From contig JAOXYB010048991.1 of assembly GCA_028565635.1 (NCBI GenBank), positions 1-11,942 of the forward strand: a stretch of 11,942 bases of DNA. Reading direction: 5' to 3'. The position numbers were made by a program, and so were the translations under genes. Origin of the DNA: Phoronis ovalis. Lineage: Eukaryota > Phoronida > Phoronidae. This document shows positions 1 to 8,419 of this stretch, piece after piece (position 1 is the stretch's first letter; every line of letters starts with the position of its first letter). The notes below the pieces were generated by a model, which was given only the letters and a program-made list of their open reading frames with translations, was not told the origin of the DNA and ran no database searches.

Positions 1-171
1 CTGATACCATCATTATTATATATAACCTGATACCATCATTATTATATATAACCTGATACCATCATTATTATATATAATCTGATACCATCATTATTATATA
101 TAACCTGATACCATCATTATTATATATAATCTGATACCCTCATTATTATATATAACCTGATACCATCATTT
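1..171. repeat. 26-bp minisatellite, six full copies plus a partial one
   Basis: The unit CTGATACCATCATTATTATA followed by TATAAC repeats with an exact 26-bp period. Copies start at 1, 27, 53, 79, 105 and 131, and a partial copy starts at 157 and decays after about 171. Variation is minimal: the last base of the unit is C or T (T at 78 and 130), and one copy has CCCTC instead of CCATC near 138. Such uniformity suggests recent expansion or homogenisation. The array touches the left edge of the window, so its full length is unknown. No coding role is visible. Confidence 0.97.
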
Positions 172-1332
172 TTGAATGTATCAAACTGTTTTAGAACCTC
201 GAGTTGTTTGTCCCTCTTCCCAATCAGTTTACATCTGAACTTTGTCACCGAACTATCAACACTTTTTCAGATATCAAGGTATACACATTATATAGAGACA
301 CATAGAAAACGCATTCTCACAAGGTTGCACCTGCTGTGAAGCCTACTTACTGAGGCTGAGGACAAAAAAGCTAAAAGTACAATAATCATCAACTATAAGG
401 GAAAGCTTTGATCATAAATAACTGTCAGCTGACAGAAGAGTTCGAAAAAAACACGAACATTCTATAAAAACAAGTAGTTAACATGCCAAAAGTTTACTCT
501 GTCAATATAAGTGAGGGGAAATGATTAATGACCACGTGACACGAATAATCAAGGATTATCATTGTACATAAACGATGGTTTACCATAATCATAAGTGTAT
601 CATTAACATATTCATATAGGTTTGACAATAAAAAAATACAAAAAGAAGAACCTGCATGCATGTATAACTTAATACGCTGTACAAAAGGTTACGGGATCAA
701 CAAATAAACGTAACTTTGTAAGTACTTTATGACGTTGTGCACAACTTAATATATTAATTAACAAGCTGTTATTACTAGTAATGTTAATACTAATCGCTCT
801 TAATACCTTAAATTGAATTTTGGGCATTTACATGAAAAGATCGGTTTTACAAAAGAACACATTTGTGGAAAGATACTAACATAAGGATTACGAGATTATG
901 CTTATGATCTATGACATTAATATGCTTCAAGAAACTAACATCAAAGAATGTAAGTTCACGATTTGAGCAGATACAATGCATAAAAGTGGCAACAATTTAA
1001 ATTCAAATAGAGATCTCCAATTAGATATCTCAGATTTTTGAAATTTTACTTTGTTCTTAAATGATGTGTATTTAACTGTTTTAAATGATTTTTGGAGGTT
1101 GAATTTGGGAGGACCGTCGCTTTTGAAAAAAATTAAATTGTAAACGTTTTAGACACAGATCAGAGATTGAATGAAATTAATGTATGGCCAAATTTCAGCT
1201 TTTGATATTGTTTTATTTCAAACTATAAAAGTTGATACAAAGTTAATTACAATAGTACTAAAAATAAATAAAGTGCTAGCTAAATACAGATCAAAAATAT
1301 ACTTATAACTATGAATATATACAGTAGTGACA
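172..1332. other. AT-rich intergenic sequence, nothing recognised
   Basis: No long open frame, tRNA-like box, or sizeable repeat is visible on either strand. The stretch contains A/T runs and stop codons in all frames. Its right end may include the 3' untranslated part of the LINE fragment that follows (minus strand), but I cannot place its boundary because no clear tail repeat or target-site duplication is seen. Confidence 0.6.
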
Positions 1333-1679
1333 CTAAATGAATATCGGACAGACTAATACAAAGGTTTTTCTCCAATGTCTAAGCATAGGAGAAGCAATAA
1401 AACATTCGCTGTTATAAACATTATAAATAATCGAATTTTGGTGATTACAAATGCTGAGATTAAAGCAGACATATTTTTACGAAGTAAAGCAAAGTACGTG
1501 GGAATATTGTAGACCACAAACTATTCGCTAGTACTAGTATTAATAGTTGAAATATTAAATAACATTCTGAAGGCAGTATTATATGCTGCTCTAAGTTTAT
1601 CAAAAGGAATACAAGAAGTATGATAATTGCACCATACATGAGGGCAATACATCGGAGTAATGTAACTTAAAAACAGAGT
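1333..1679 (-). mobile_element. 3'-terminal fragment of a non-LTR retrotransposon (LINE, CR1/jockey-like), inactivated
   Basis: Read on the minus strand, 1679-1524 encodes a peptide with LFLSY, then PMYCPHVWCNY, then KLRAAYNTAFR and a Ser/Thr-rich stretch. This spacing (LF.SY, MYC..LW.NY, KLR.AYN.AFR) is the conserved block just after the reverse transcriptase domain in many invertebrate LINEs. The frame meets a TAG at 1523-1521 but the homology continues beyond it: VYNIPTYFALLRKNM matches the next expected block, typically V.N.IP.F..LLRKN. The last expected element, a HWRK-type motif, appears in another frame (Trp codon at 1374-1372, ending at a stop at 1335-1333), so a frameshift lies between. 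The piece is therefore dead, with at least one nonsense and one frameshift change. No polymerase catalytic YADD motif is found upstream, so it is 5'-truncated. Family assignment is from motif recognition; the exact clade is uncertain. Confidence 0.72.
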
Positions 1680-1780
1680 GTATGCTTTGTATATGCGAGC
1701 GTGTACACTTTGTATATGCAAGGTGTATACTTGGTATATGCAGGGGTGTATACCTGCAATATACAGGTGTATACATTGTA
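1678..1780. repeat. degenerate 22-23 bp tandem array
   Basis: Units beginning GTGTAYRC start at 1678, 1701, 1723, 1746 and 1767, with lengths of 23, 22, 23, 21 and a partial unit. The core is GTGTATACTTTGTATATGCA with point changes, and the copies are clearly older than those of the two other minisatellites in the window. The array sits exactly where recognisable LINE protein homology stops on the minus strand, so it either grew at the truncation point or separates the fragment from an unrecognisable remainder. It lies within a minus-strand open stretch, but the peptide it encodes there is only the repeat translated. Confidence 0.85.
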
Positions 1781-1912
1781 TTTCATTTCCTTTTTTGAAG
1801 ATTGAGTTTTTATAAAACATAAAAAGTAAACTGTTTACTGTTTCCAAAAGCATGTGACAAATACAAAACTTAAATTTTCTAAAACTTTCCAAAAACCTGT
1901 ACATACACGTAA

Positions 1913-2030
1913 CTCAAACGTTGATAAGAAATTTAAAAGCGACAAATACGAAAAATAACTGGTTATAATTCTTCAAACACGTATACATTTCAAGTAACTG
2001 CTCAAACGTTGATAAGAATCGAAATTTAAA
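1913..2030. repeat. imperfect direct repeat, 88 bp apart
   Basis: CTCAAACGTTGATAAGAA occurs exactly at 1913-1930 and again at 2001-2018. Both copies are followed by ATTTAAA (three extra bases in the second) and preceded by similar GTAxACxT..AAGTAA/CGTAA sequence. The spacing suggests an old tandem duplication of about 88 bp whose remaining parts have diverged. Confidence 0.7.
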
Positions 2031-2440
2031 TCTAACAAGTTACGCCGGACAAGACTCGTTAGCTTAGTACGTTTGTAAGGGCTAACAAAAAATTCAATAT
2101 GAATATTCCATTTTCAATGAAATGTATCATTTTCTATGAGTCATTTTTCTTCAATTTTAATTTTATTACGTATTAGTGTTTTTGATTTAGTTTTTACGTT
2201 CGCAACAAATAAATGTCATTCTCCTTGTAATGTAATCATTATCCTTGTAATGCAATGCCTTCTAACCAAAACTTTAGGATTAATGCATTCTGAAGTAGAT
2301 TTCATAAGTGTGCGGTGCTTCGTTCCAATTGCGGTTTTGAATGACAGGTGTTTAAAGTTTTAAGGCTTCCTGGACACAGTTTCTCTTCATTTTCCTTATT
2401 ATACATGCAAGCTATAAACAGCTTAGATATTACAAACATA

Positions 2441-2446
2441 TTTATT
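2441..2446 (-). promoter_or_regulatory. candidate polyadenylation signal for the first receptor
   Basis: TTTATT on the plus strand gives AATAAA on the minus strand, about 575 nt past the receptor stop. It is the first canonical hexamer I found downstream of that gene. In such AT-rich DNA a chance hexamer is common, so this is a weak call; transcript 3' ends would decide it. Confidence 0.2.
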
Positions 2447-3021
2447 GTGCTTTGACACAAGCGATTCTAACGTTGCATGACCAAAGTATCAAATAAGAAA
2501 CCTTTTACACAGACTATGTATCTTATAAATTCAGGAAAACCTAATATTTATGTTTCCAACTTAATTAAACCATCACGAAAATATACAAACTCAATTTAGC
2601 ATTATTTATCTACTGCACGTCGTAGGAAAATAAATTAGATATGTTAACAAAAAACAACAACAAAATATTGCCATTTATATTCAATGCCATCTTCTGGACG
2701 AAAATAAGTTAAACTTTTATCCCTTTGTTGTACTTAAAAAACGTAAACATCGTATTTCATGCCATACAAAAAATACAATCCTCACGAAATCTACTTATTT
2801 CAAGATGAAAATAGCAAGTTTCAAGACTTATTTTAAAATCTTCGAGCGTCGTCATTTTACAAAAAACATTTTACATATGTTGAAATGTAACTAGAGATTT
2901 CGTAAATCAAGCATTACTTTTACGTCAAACAACACAATTGTTATTTGGTTTTCTTAGTTTGGTTGTTTCATTTCCTCGTTGTAACGATTTTGCTAATGCT
3001 ATGAATTCAAAAGTGTTCGCT

Positions 3022-4020
3022 TCAAGTACTACTACTAGCACCAATAAAATTCCCGCGTTCTCTTCTAAATAGATCTAGAAAATGATTCCTGAATTGCTTG
3101 TTAACAATGACGTAGATTATAGGATTGCACAAAGAATTAAAGTGCAGTAATGAAATGACTATCTCTAAAGTTATTACATCTCTGGCAGTGAGCCGATTTA
3201 TAACAAGAAAGAATGGTATAAAACACAGGGCGTACACTGCAATAACAAGAGCCATTGTATAAGTAGCTCTCAGCTCCTCCGTACTAATAAAAGGATTTGC
3301 CACTCCCGGTGCTGCGATTTGACGCCTTTTTTGTCGAATCCTTATAATGATGGCTGTGTATAAAACGGTACAGGTGGGAATCGGTATGAAGTTCCTTAAA
3401 ATTGTCCACAAGAGTAGCATTGTTGGGTGGATGTGTATTCCTGAATGACACCGTTTCGAAGGATTATATCGTGGAATAACAGAAAACGTTGCCATGAGAA
3501 CAGGAATTTGTACAAATATCCAGGTGACGACCACAGCTTGCACAGCTTTCTTTTGTTTTTTTAAAGTATTTTTATATTTGACGGGAAAAAGTGTACAAAT
3601 TAACCTATCTATGCTAATGATGACGCATGTGGCTGCCGAGAAGGTAGACGGTGTCATGAGAGACCATAGTATGAAGACGCATACACTGTTGCTCTGCAAA
3701 AACCCCGGTATTGGTGCATTTGGATCCATTAAACTTGGAACAATGTTCTTCAGAGTTTCAAGTGGCACCACAAGTATCGCTGTGCAAAAATCTGTTATTG
3801 CTAAAGCAATGACGAACACGATGTGCGATGAATTTGCACGCGGTTTATCTTTGTTCTTCATCAACACTAAAATAACAGCCGAATTCACCGTAAGAATAAG
3901 CAGAATCATTAATATTTTGCACACAAGAAACACAGTAGCAGCTGCCGGAGAAAAGTCTTGATATGCTGATAGTGAAAACGGTATGGAACCGTTGTCCGCT
4001 GACTTATTTTCAGTTTCCAT
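3022..4020 (-). CDS. orphan class A (rhodopsin-type) G-protein-coupled receptor, copy 1
   Basis: An intronless receptor of 332 residues for the plasma membrane, coupling an extracellular ligand to G proteins. Helices lie near residues 26-54, 66-88, 112-144, 157-179, 201-229, 250-276 and 281-304, with helix 8 near 307-318. Visible landmarks are N46 (1.50), D77 (2.50), C114 (3.25) with C191 in loop 2 for the usual disulphide, S128 (3.39), D138-R139-L140, W167 (4.50), P213 and Y221 (5.50, 5.58), E249 (6.30, possible ionic lock), C266-F-I-P269, N295 (7.45), and N299-P-I-I-Y303. Residue 6.48 is Phe, not the usual Trp; 3.32 is Leu, not the amine-binding Asp; there is no retinal Lys at 7.43. N5 and N10 are N-glycosylation sequons. 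The open frame extends upstream only to a TTG, so the start is the ATG at 4020, in good Kozak context (G at -3, G at +4). The tail is short and ends in a serine cluster. The ligand is unknown. It is a paralogue of the gene at 9538-10497. Confidence 0.93.
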   Translation of the reverse strand: METENKSADNGSIPFSLSAYQDFSPAAATVFLVCKILMILLILTVNSAVILVLMKNKDKPRANSSHIVFVIALAITDFCTAILVVPLETLKNIVPSLMDPNAPIPGFLQSNSVCVFILWSLMTPSTFSAATCVIISIDRLICTLFPVKYKNTLKKQKKAVQAVVVTWIFVQIPVLMATFSVIPRYNPSKRCHSGIHIHPTMLLLWTILRNFIPIPTCTVLYTAIIIRIRQKRRQIAAPGVANPFISTEELRATYTMALVIAVYALCFIPFFLVINRLTARDVITLEIVISLLHFNSLCNPIIYVIVNKQFRNHFLDLFRRERGNFIGASSST

Positions 4021-5186
4021 CTCCTTACTGTTTACTAGTTTTAATCTATTGTCTCCAACGCATGTATCTAACAAAAAATAAGCCGCCACAGACTCAGACA
4101 AATATTAGATACCGGTCAGTGCCAAGTCACTATTAGAAAGTTTTACTGAATAACATATGTTCCCAGTTGACCAACTTGTCAAGCATATATTTTTCTATTA
4201 ACTAAACTGACTCGACAAATTGCTCTAAGAGAAGTTAAGTCTTCAGCCTATGACTCTGCTGTAATGCAGTATTCCTTCCGGTCACGAATTAAATGCATCG
4301 TACTATAGGATACATCGCTAATTCTGTACCAAACATAGCTAAATACTATCACGTAGACACGCGGCAGTCAGTACGCAGCATGATAGTCTTAGAGTGCATA
4401 TTCACATGTTTCTCCAATCGAATTATGGGATTAATCTCCCCATTGCTGATAACAATGAACGACCGATTAGCGGTATTAACGACACTCGTGAGCGGGTATG
4501 ATAGGGCATTATTTTTTCTTAATGGCCTGTTTTTTTTCTTAAGATCGTTGACCAAATCCCCGTAAAGTGATTTGTGTTTGACGTACTTCGGCTTTGTTTT
4601 TGTTTAAGAACTTGAGATATCTTGTGATACTGTTAATTTTATTAATTTTTCTAACTTCCATAACCGGAATAAAAGGATATATATACGTCTTGGGTAAATA
4701 TATAAATCTATAAATCTAACAGACAGTAAGATTAAAGGGTTGCAAATAATGCATTTTTGGAAAGTTAATTTCCCTCCACCTCAACGTTGACAATCAGAAG
4801 AAATCATCTCCGCATATAGATATTTAACATGTGTCTCAAATTTTTAAAGTTTTTCTAAGTAATTTTCAAAGTTTCAATGCCACAATTTGGTTAGACAGCT
4901 TAATTTCAAATACCTCTAAGGTACAGTTTCTTAGATGTATATGTAAAGGTCGTTTGAGTACAGTTTAAGTTTGTAGTGGGATGGGTTTTTGGCATTTTTA
5001 CAAATTACAAATTATTATCCAAACATACATTCGATGCCATAATGTTGGTTGTTATCAGTTCACACGATCGAATGCAAACCATACAAGCTCATAATTTGTC
5101 ACATATATTGAAACATGTGTTAAAACCATAGCTCAATACATTTCAAGACACACTGTCACTGTTTTCTCAGTGAAGTAATTCTTATT
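4021..5186. other. upstream region of the first receptor and spacer
   Basis: This should contain the promoter and 5' untranslated sequence of the minus-strand receptor, but I see no clear TATA box. A minus-strand pyrimidine run ending in AG at 4069-4068 could be a 3' splice site for a non-coding leader exon. About 4230-4500 is noticeably less AT-rich than its surroundings and holds a plus-strand ATG-initiated open stretch of 90 codons (4293-4565), with no recognisable domain and a phenylalanine-rich end from T runs; I do not call it a gene. Beyond 4570 I see only AT-rich sequence. Confidence 0.5.
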
Positions 5187-5285
5187 ACCAATTTCCTTTA
5201 TCATAATTAGCCACTCATTAAATAATAATTAATAATTAATTCTAGCTAAAATCATTTAACCAAAAGAATTTAAATGTATGCATGT
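5187..5285 (+). repeat. dispersed repeat, copy A
   Basis: The copy begins ACCAATTTCCTTTATCA, exactly as at 5667-5683, then continues through a TAAT-rich middle, a TTAATTYYAGCYAA block, a CATYTTAACCA-like block and a region rich in TGCAT/TGTGCA. The alignment with copy B needs small gaps in the middle and fades near 5285. Orientation is arbitrary, both copies being direct. It may be a small transposon remnant or a local duplication; no terminal inverted repeats or target duplication were found. Confidence 0.6.
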
Positions 5286-5666
5286 CATCGTGATTAGAAA
5301 AGGAGAAATTATTGTTTACTATCGTCTAATTAGAAAAATAATAGGATCGTAAATGAATAGTCCAGGTGTATTTGAATGCGTCGCGCAGTTTCAATGACAA
5401 AAACAAGTTTGATCTTTCGACATTCTCTTCCAAATAATACATATCGACGTCCTTGACCTAATTTCTAATGGTTTATCTCCTTGATGAGCTTCTAAAATAT
5501 CGCTAAATATGATAAAATGGGGTTCGGAACTGAACGGGTTCGGTGTTAATAATGACTTTCAATATTGTTCATGACTCTGGTCATTATGCAAACAGAATTT
5601 GGTTTCTATGATTTTAGTTGTCTTAGATATTATTAGCATTAAAAGGTCAACACCAACTGTATAGAC
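5286..5666. other. spacer between two repeat copies
   Basis: No gene is seen. At 5521-5545 a less AT-rich patch carries GGTTCGG twice (5521-5527 and 5537-5543) with an inverted GAAC-type half between them. Nothing else stands out. Confidence 0.5.
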
Positions 5667-5760
5667 ACCAATTTCCTTTATCACAAGTAGACATTAATTA
5701 AAAATTAATTTCAGCCAACACATCTTAACCAGTTGATTTAAAATTTGGTACATATGTGCA
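5667..5760 (+). repeat. dispersed repeat, copy B
   Basis: This is the second copy of the element at 5187, starting 480 bp further on. The first 17 bases are identical. It is shorter in the TAAT-rich middle, and shared blocks TTAATTTCAGCCAA and CATCTTAACCA follow in the same order as in copy A. Flanking sequence on both sides is unrelated, which supports two separate insertions or a duplication older than the flanks. Confidence 0.6.
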
Positions 5761-6864
5761 CATCTTCATCCAAACAGTGTAGGACGGGACCTTACATGAA
5801 CCGACCTTATGTATTTAAGTACGAGTTTTTTTAAAGTTAATGCTTCTAACAGTATTAATTAATTAATTGTCTACGCAAATTTACCTTATTGAAAGTACGT
5901 ATCGACCAGCAGGGTTCTATTTTTCATACATGCACCTCTTTATGCCCTTAAAGATCCTTTTTTTAAATACTTCACTGGCAAACTGTAACTGGCTAAATGA
6001 ACACAATTTAACAGGCAATACTACAGGATCATCAGCGTATTATTATTGTGATATCTTATATATATATAATACAATGATTATTTGACACTTGTAGAGATTT
6101 ATAGTTGCATTATAGATGTTGTTATGTTACAAGGGGGCATTTGGTACTGGGTAAATATTTCGATGTATTAAAACACGTTTTAAAAACAAAAGTTAAAATT
6201 AAGGACAGAATCTACATAGACTAATGAATATTAAATATTAAAATGCACTTACTTATTAACAGTAGTTTGTTTTGATTGGCACAAGCATAATGTAATAATG
6301 GATTGTGTTTTTTTTTGCAGTAAGATAACATAGTGACCACCTGCGACAAATTAAATTTCAGCATTAGACATCGAGTTATAATTCCCTATGATAAATCACC
6401 TGTCATCCAGACTATATATGCATATACAGTAAGATACAGCGGCACTATTTCAAGTACACGATTCCTGTACTTATTATAACGTCTTTTGTACATGTAGAAT
6501 TGGAAATAGCATTGTTTGTTTTAAAAATGAGTTAATTGAAGGCTCTGAGTTACATCACTCCGCATCACAAAGGTTTCCTAATACAATAGAACTGTATGCT
6601 AATTATATTTCTGTCTGTATTTGGCATCAGTGCATATGTACTAATTAAAACTCGAGGTGTTTAGATTTATCATGACCCTTTCTTGTTTTTCCCATCTATG
6701 CGCACTTATGGGGATGTTTCTTTTGGAAGGTGCATATTATTTCGCACAAAGCGAAAGAAATTACAATTTAAATTTTTTTTTTCAAGAATTGAAAGTATTA
6801 TTTCCAAGCTACCAAATCACTCATTTTTATTGTATTTCCCGCCAAATCACCCTGGCACTCTTTA
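5761..6864. other. AT-rich intergenic sequence
   Basis: Open stretches of 60-72 codons exist on the plus strand (5867-6085, 6657-6869, 6683-6865), but they overlap each other in different frames or lack any recognisable motif, and one starts at a non-ATG codon. A short TTAA run lies at 5853-5868 and a TA run near 6057-6067. A lone T-run followed by GCAG at about 6307-6320 resembles a plus-strand 3' splice site, but no exon follows in an open frame. Confidence 0.5.
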
Positions 6865-6926
6865 GTTAAGGCCAGGATATATAACACTCTGAAACTCTTA
6901 AAGTGTTATATATCCTAGGTTAAGGC
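6865..6926. mobile_element. 46-bp hairpin flanked by 8-bp direct repeats, candidate miniature transposon footprint
   Basis: AGGATATATAACACT (6874-6888) and its exact reverse complement AGTGTTATATATCCT (6902-6916) form a perfect 15-bp stem with a 13-nt loop. Just outside lie identical 8-mers GTTAAGGC at 6865-6872 and 6919-6926. The inserted 46 bp begins CAGG and ends CCTAG. Eight-base target duplications with termini starting CA/CT are typical of hAT-group DNA transposons, so an extremely short internally deleted element is a reasonable reading. It carries no gene. An alternative is a chance repeat around a simple palindrome. Confidence 0.55.
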
Positions 6927-7389
6927 GAATGAAACGTTTATTAGTTGGCCCAGAAAACCGGAAGTAGGAATGAGGCATGATTAACTTTATTTGTGACTGA
7001 ACAAAATGTTCTACAATAAACTAACCTTATGTCATTCCGCGGTTTTATTCTTCGGCCTGATAGATGAATTAGTATCCTCTATGTTAATATCTTTGTAAGT
7101 TGCACAATAATTCATTTACGTGTTTTTTGTCACTGAATTATAAATATTTTAATTTTTTATTATGAAACGTTTTGACAGATTTTCATATAACTTGAAATGT
7201 AAATCTACATGCACCGAGTTGTCTTCGCTGACAGAAAATATTTTCATGGTAGTTTTGAAATATGAGTAATATTCACTTTTTATTAACTTATTTGCACTCC
7301 ACATAGTATTTTAATGTTAAGAGGTACTACTGTTTCCATCTTCATAAAAAATCAGTCATTTAAACTATTAGACACGCCCATTTGAAGTA

Positions 7390-7409
7390 CCGGATCCGGA
7401 AGACTTCCG
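7390..7409. promoter_or_regulatory. palindromic GC patch with paired ETS-like sites
   Basis: CCGGATCCGG (7390-7399) is a perfect 10-bp palindrome. It overlaps CCGGAAGACTTCCG (7396-7409), in which CGGAAG and CTTCCG face each other across one base. CCGGAAG is the core recognised by ETS-family factors. A single CCGGAAGT also occurs at 6958-6965. Whether any of this is bound is unknown, and no gene start lies nearby. Confidence 0.3.
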
Positions 7410-8382
7410 AAAAGATAGTCCTAAAAAAATCTAGCTATAATTTGTCATAGATACAAAATCATCATTTTTGACAGCTAATTACGCTAATTGCACAGCGTAG
7501 CAAGTTAATTGAATAAGTTTTGAAAACGAGGATAGCGTTCATGAGGTCGAGTTAGAAAGGCATCAAGCTAAAGTTTTAATCAAATTTAGATGCCAGTCCG
7601 GTCACGATATTTGTACTACTTCACAATATGAGGGAATTGGTTGTTGACAGAAGTAAATAGTTTAAAAATGCATCTACTAAAATATATACTTGTGTTATAC
7701 ATCATTGGAAAGGATATACATTATACAACATTTTTAAATGTTAAGTTAAGATATTTTTAATTATTATAAGATAATCTAGACAATGAAATGAAAAAAAATG
7801 TTGCACAAACCTGATGTAAAATGTGACGTAGCAGAGCTGACGTTGACAAATAATTTTGTATAAAATATACAGGCAAATGTGTCCATGATTAAAAGTTCTA
7901 TATTTGTTTATAAATTATCTACATAATTATGTCCCATACATCAGCTGCTTTGGCTTTTTTTCAATTTTATTTTCAGCCTCAAAATTGTAATACACGTAAA
8001 GAGAATCTAAACGCCATTTTTATTGTGTTCTTATCAAAATACATGATCTCTTAGGAAAATTCTGACAATAATTTCCAAGCATTGGTTTTCCTTAATTAAC
8101 CATATCCGGAATAAGTAATGCTTTAACTTGCTTTGCGGTTATATACCAATCTGTTAAGTAATCTAACATGTTTTGTTGACAGGGTACACACATTTGAAAC
8201 GGATTTTATTTTAAGCTAAATATTTTAATCCCTCAACATATATAAAACAATATATTATTTTGCAGTTTTGTTTTTATGTACAATTCAAAATTAAAACCAA
8301 TCCGAATTGAAACCATACGGTTTTTGATATATTTGATTGAATTCAATCTAACACCTTGGTTTCGCCGTTACTCACGCCAATT

Positions 8383-8419
8383 CAATATGGCGACATACCT
8401 AGCAACCCGCATAGTAACC
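8383..8419 (+). promoter_or_regulatory. YY1-like and RFX (X-box)-like motif cluster
   Basis: CAATATGGCGAC (8383-8394) resembles the YY1 site CAANATGGCGGC. Four bases later CCTAGCAAC (8398-8406) matches an RFX half site, and CATAGTAACC (8410-8419) is a second, weaker one in the same orientation. The cluster lies in a locally GC-richer patch (about 8360-8420) inside AT-rich DNA. Such combinations occur at animal promoters, RFX sites often at ciliary genes, but no downstream gene is visible here. Confidence 0.3.

Larger units (their letters stand above)
1781..3021. other. AT-rich spacer downstream of the first receptor
   Basis: Apart from a short direct repeat (1913-2030) and a possible polyadenylation signal (2441-2446), no gene is supported. 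A plus-strand open stretch of 75 codons at 2136-2363 has no recognisable motif and a low-complexity hydrophobic composition. The portion adjacent to 3021 is expected to contain the 3' untranslated region of the receptor at 3022-4020, since that gene is on the minus strand. Confidence 0.55.

Noticed and set aside
1680-1904. N-terminal part of a 127-codon minus-strand open frame as a gene
   Set aside because: Its middle is translated minisatellite and its start is arbitrary; only the C-terminal part is meaningful, as LINE remnant.
2136-2363. 75-codon plus-strand open frame
   Set aside because: It has no recognisable motif and low-complexity hydrophobic composition, and contains a 20-bp spaced CCTTGTAATG repeat; it is likely chance.
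3494-3961. 155-codon plus-strand open frame opposite the first receptor
   Set aside because: It is the antisense of receptor coding sequence; its openness follows from receptor codon use and it has no motif of its own.
4293-4565. 90-codon ATG-initiated plus-strand open frame upstream of the first receptor, and a minus-strand open frame in the same interval
   Set aside because: No recognisable domain; the end is poly-Phe from T runs, and no counterpart is seen upstream of the second receptor. It is kept only as a note on the flank.
6307-6320. T-run plus GCAG resembling a plus-strand 3' splice site (another T-run plus CAG lies near 8675-8685)
   Set aside because: No open exon or matching donor is evident; such strings are common in T-rich introns and spacers.
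6657-6869. Two overlapping plus-strand open frames of 60-70 codons
   Set aside because: They occupy different frames of the same AT-rich stretch, with T-run-encoded Phe tracts and no motif.
6874-6916. Hairpin as a bacterial-type terminator or a microRNA precursor
   Set aside because: The context is eukaryotic, the stem of 15 bp is too short for a microRNA precursor, no T tract follows, and the 8-bp flanking repeat is better explained by insertion.
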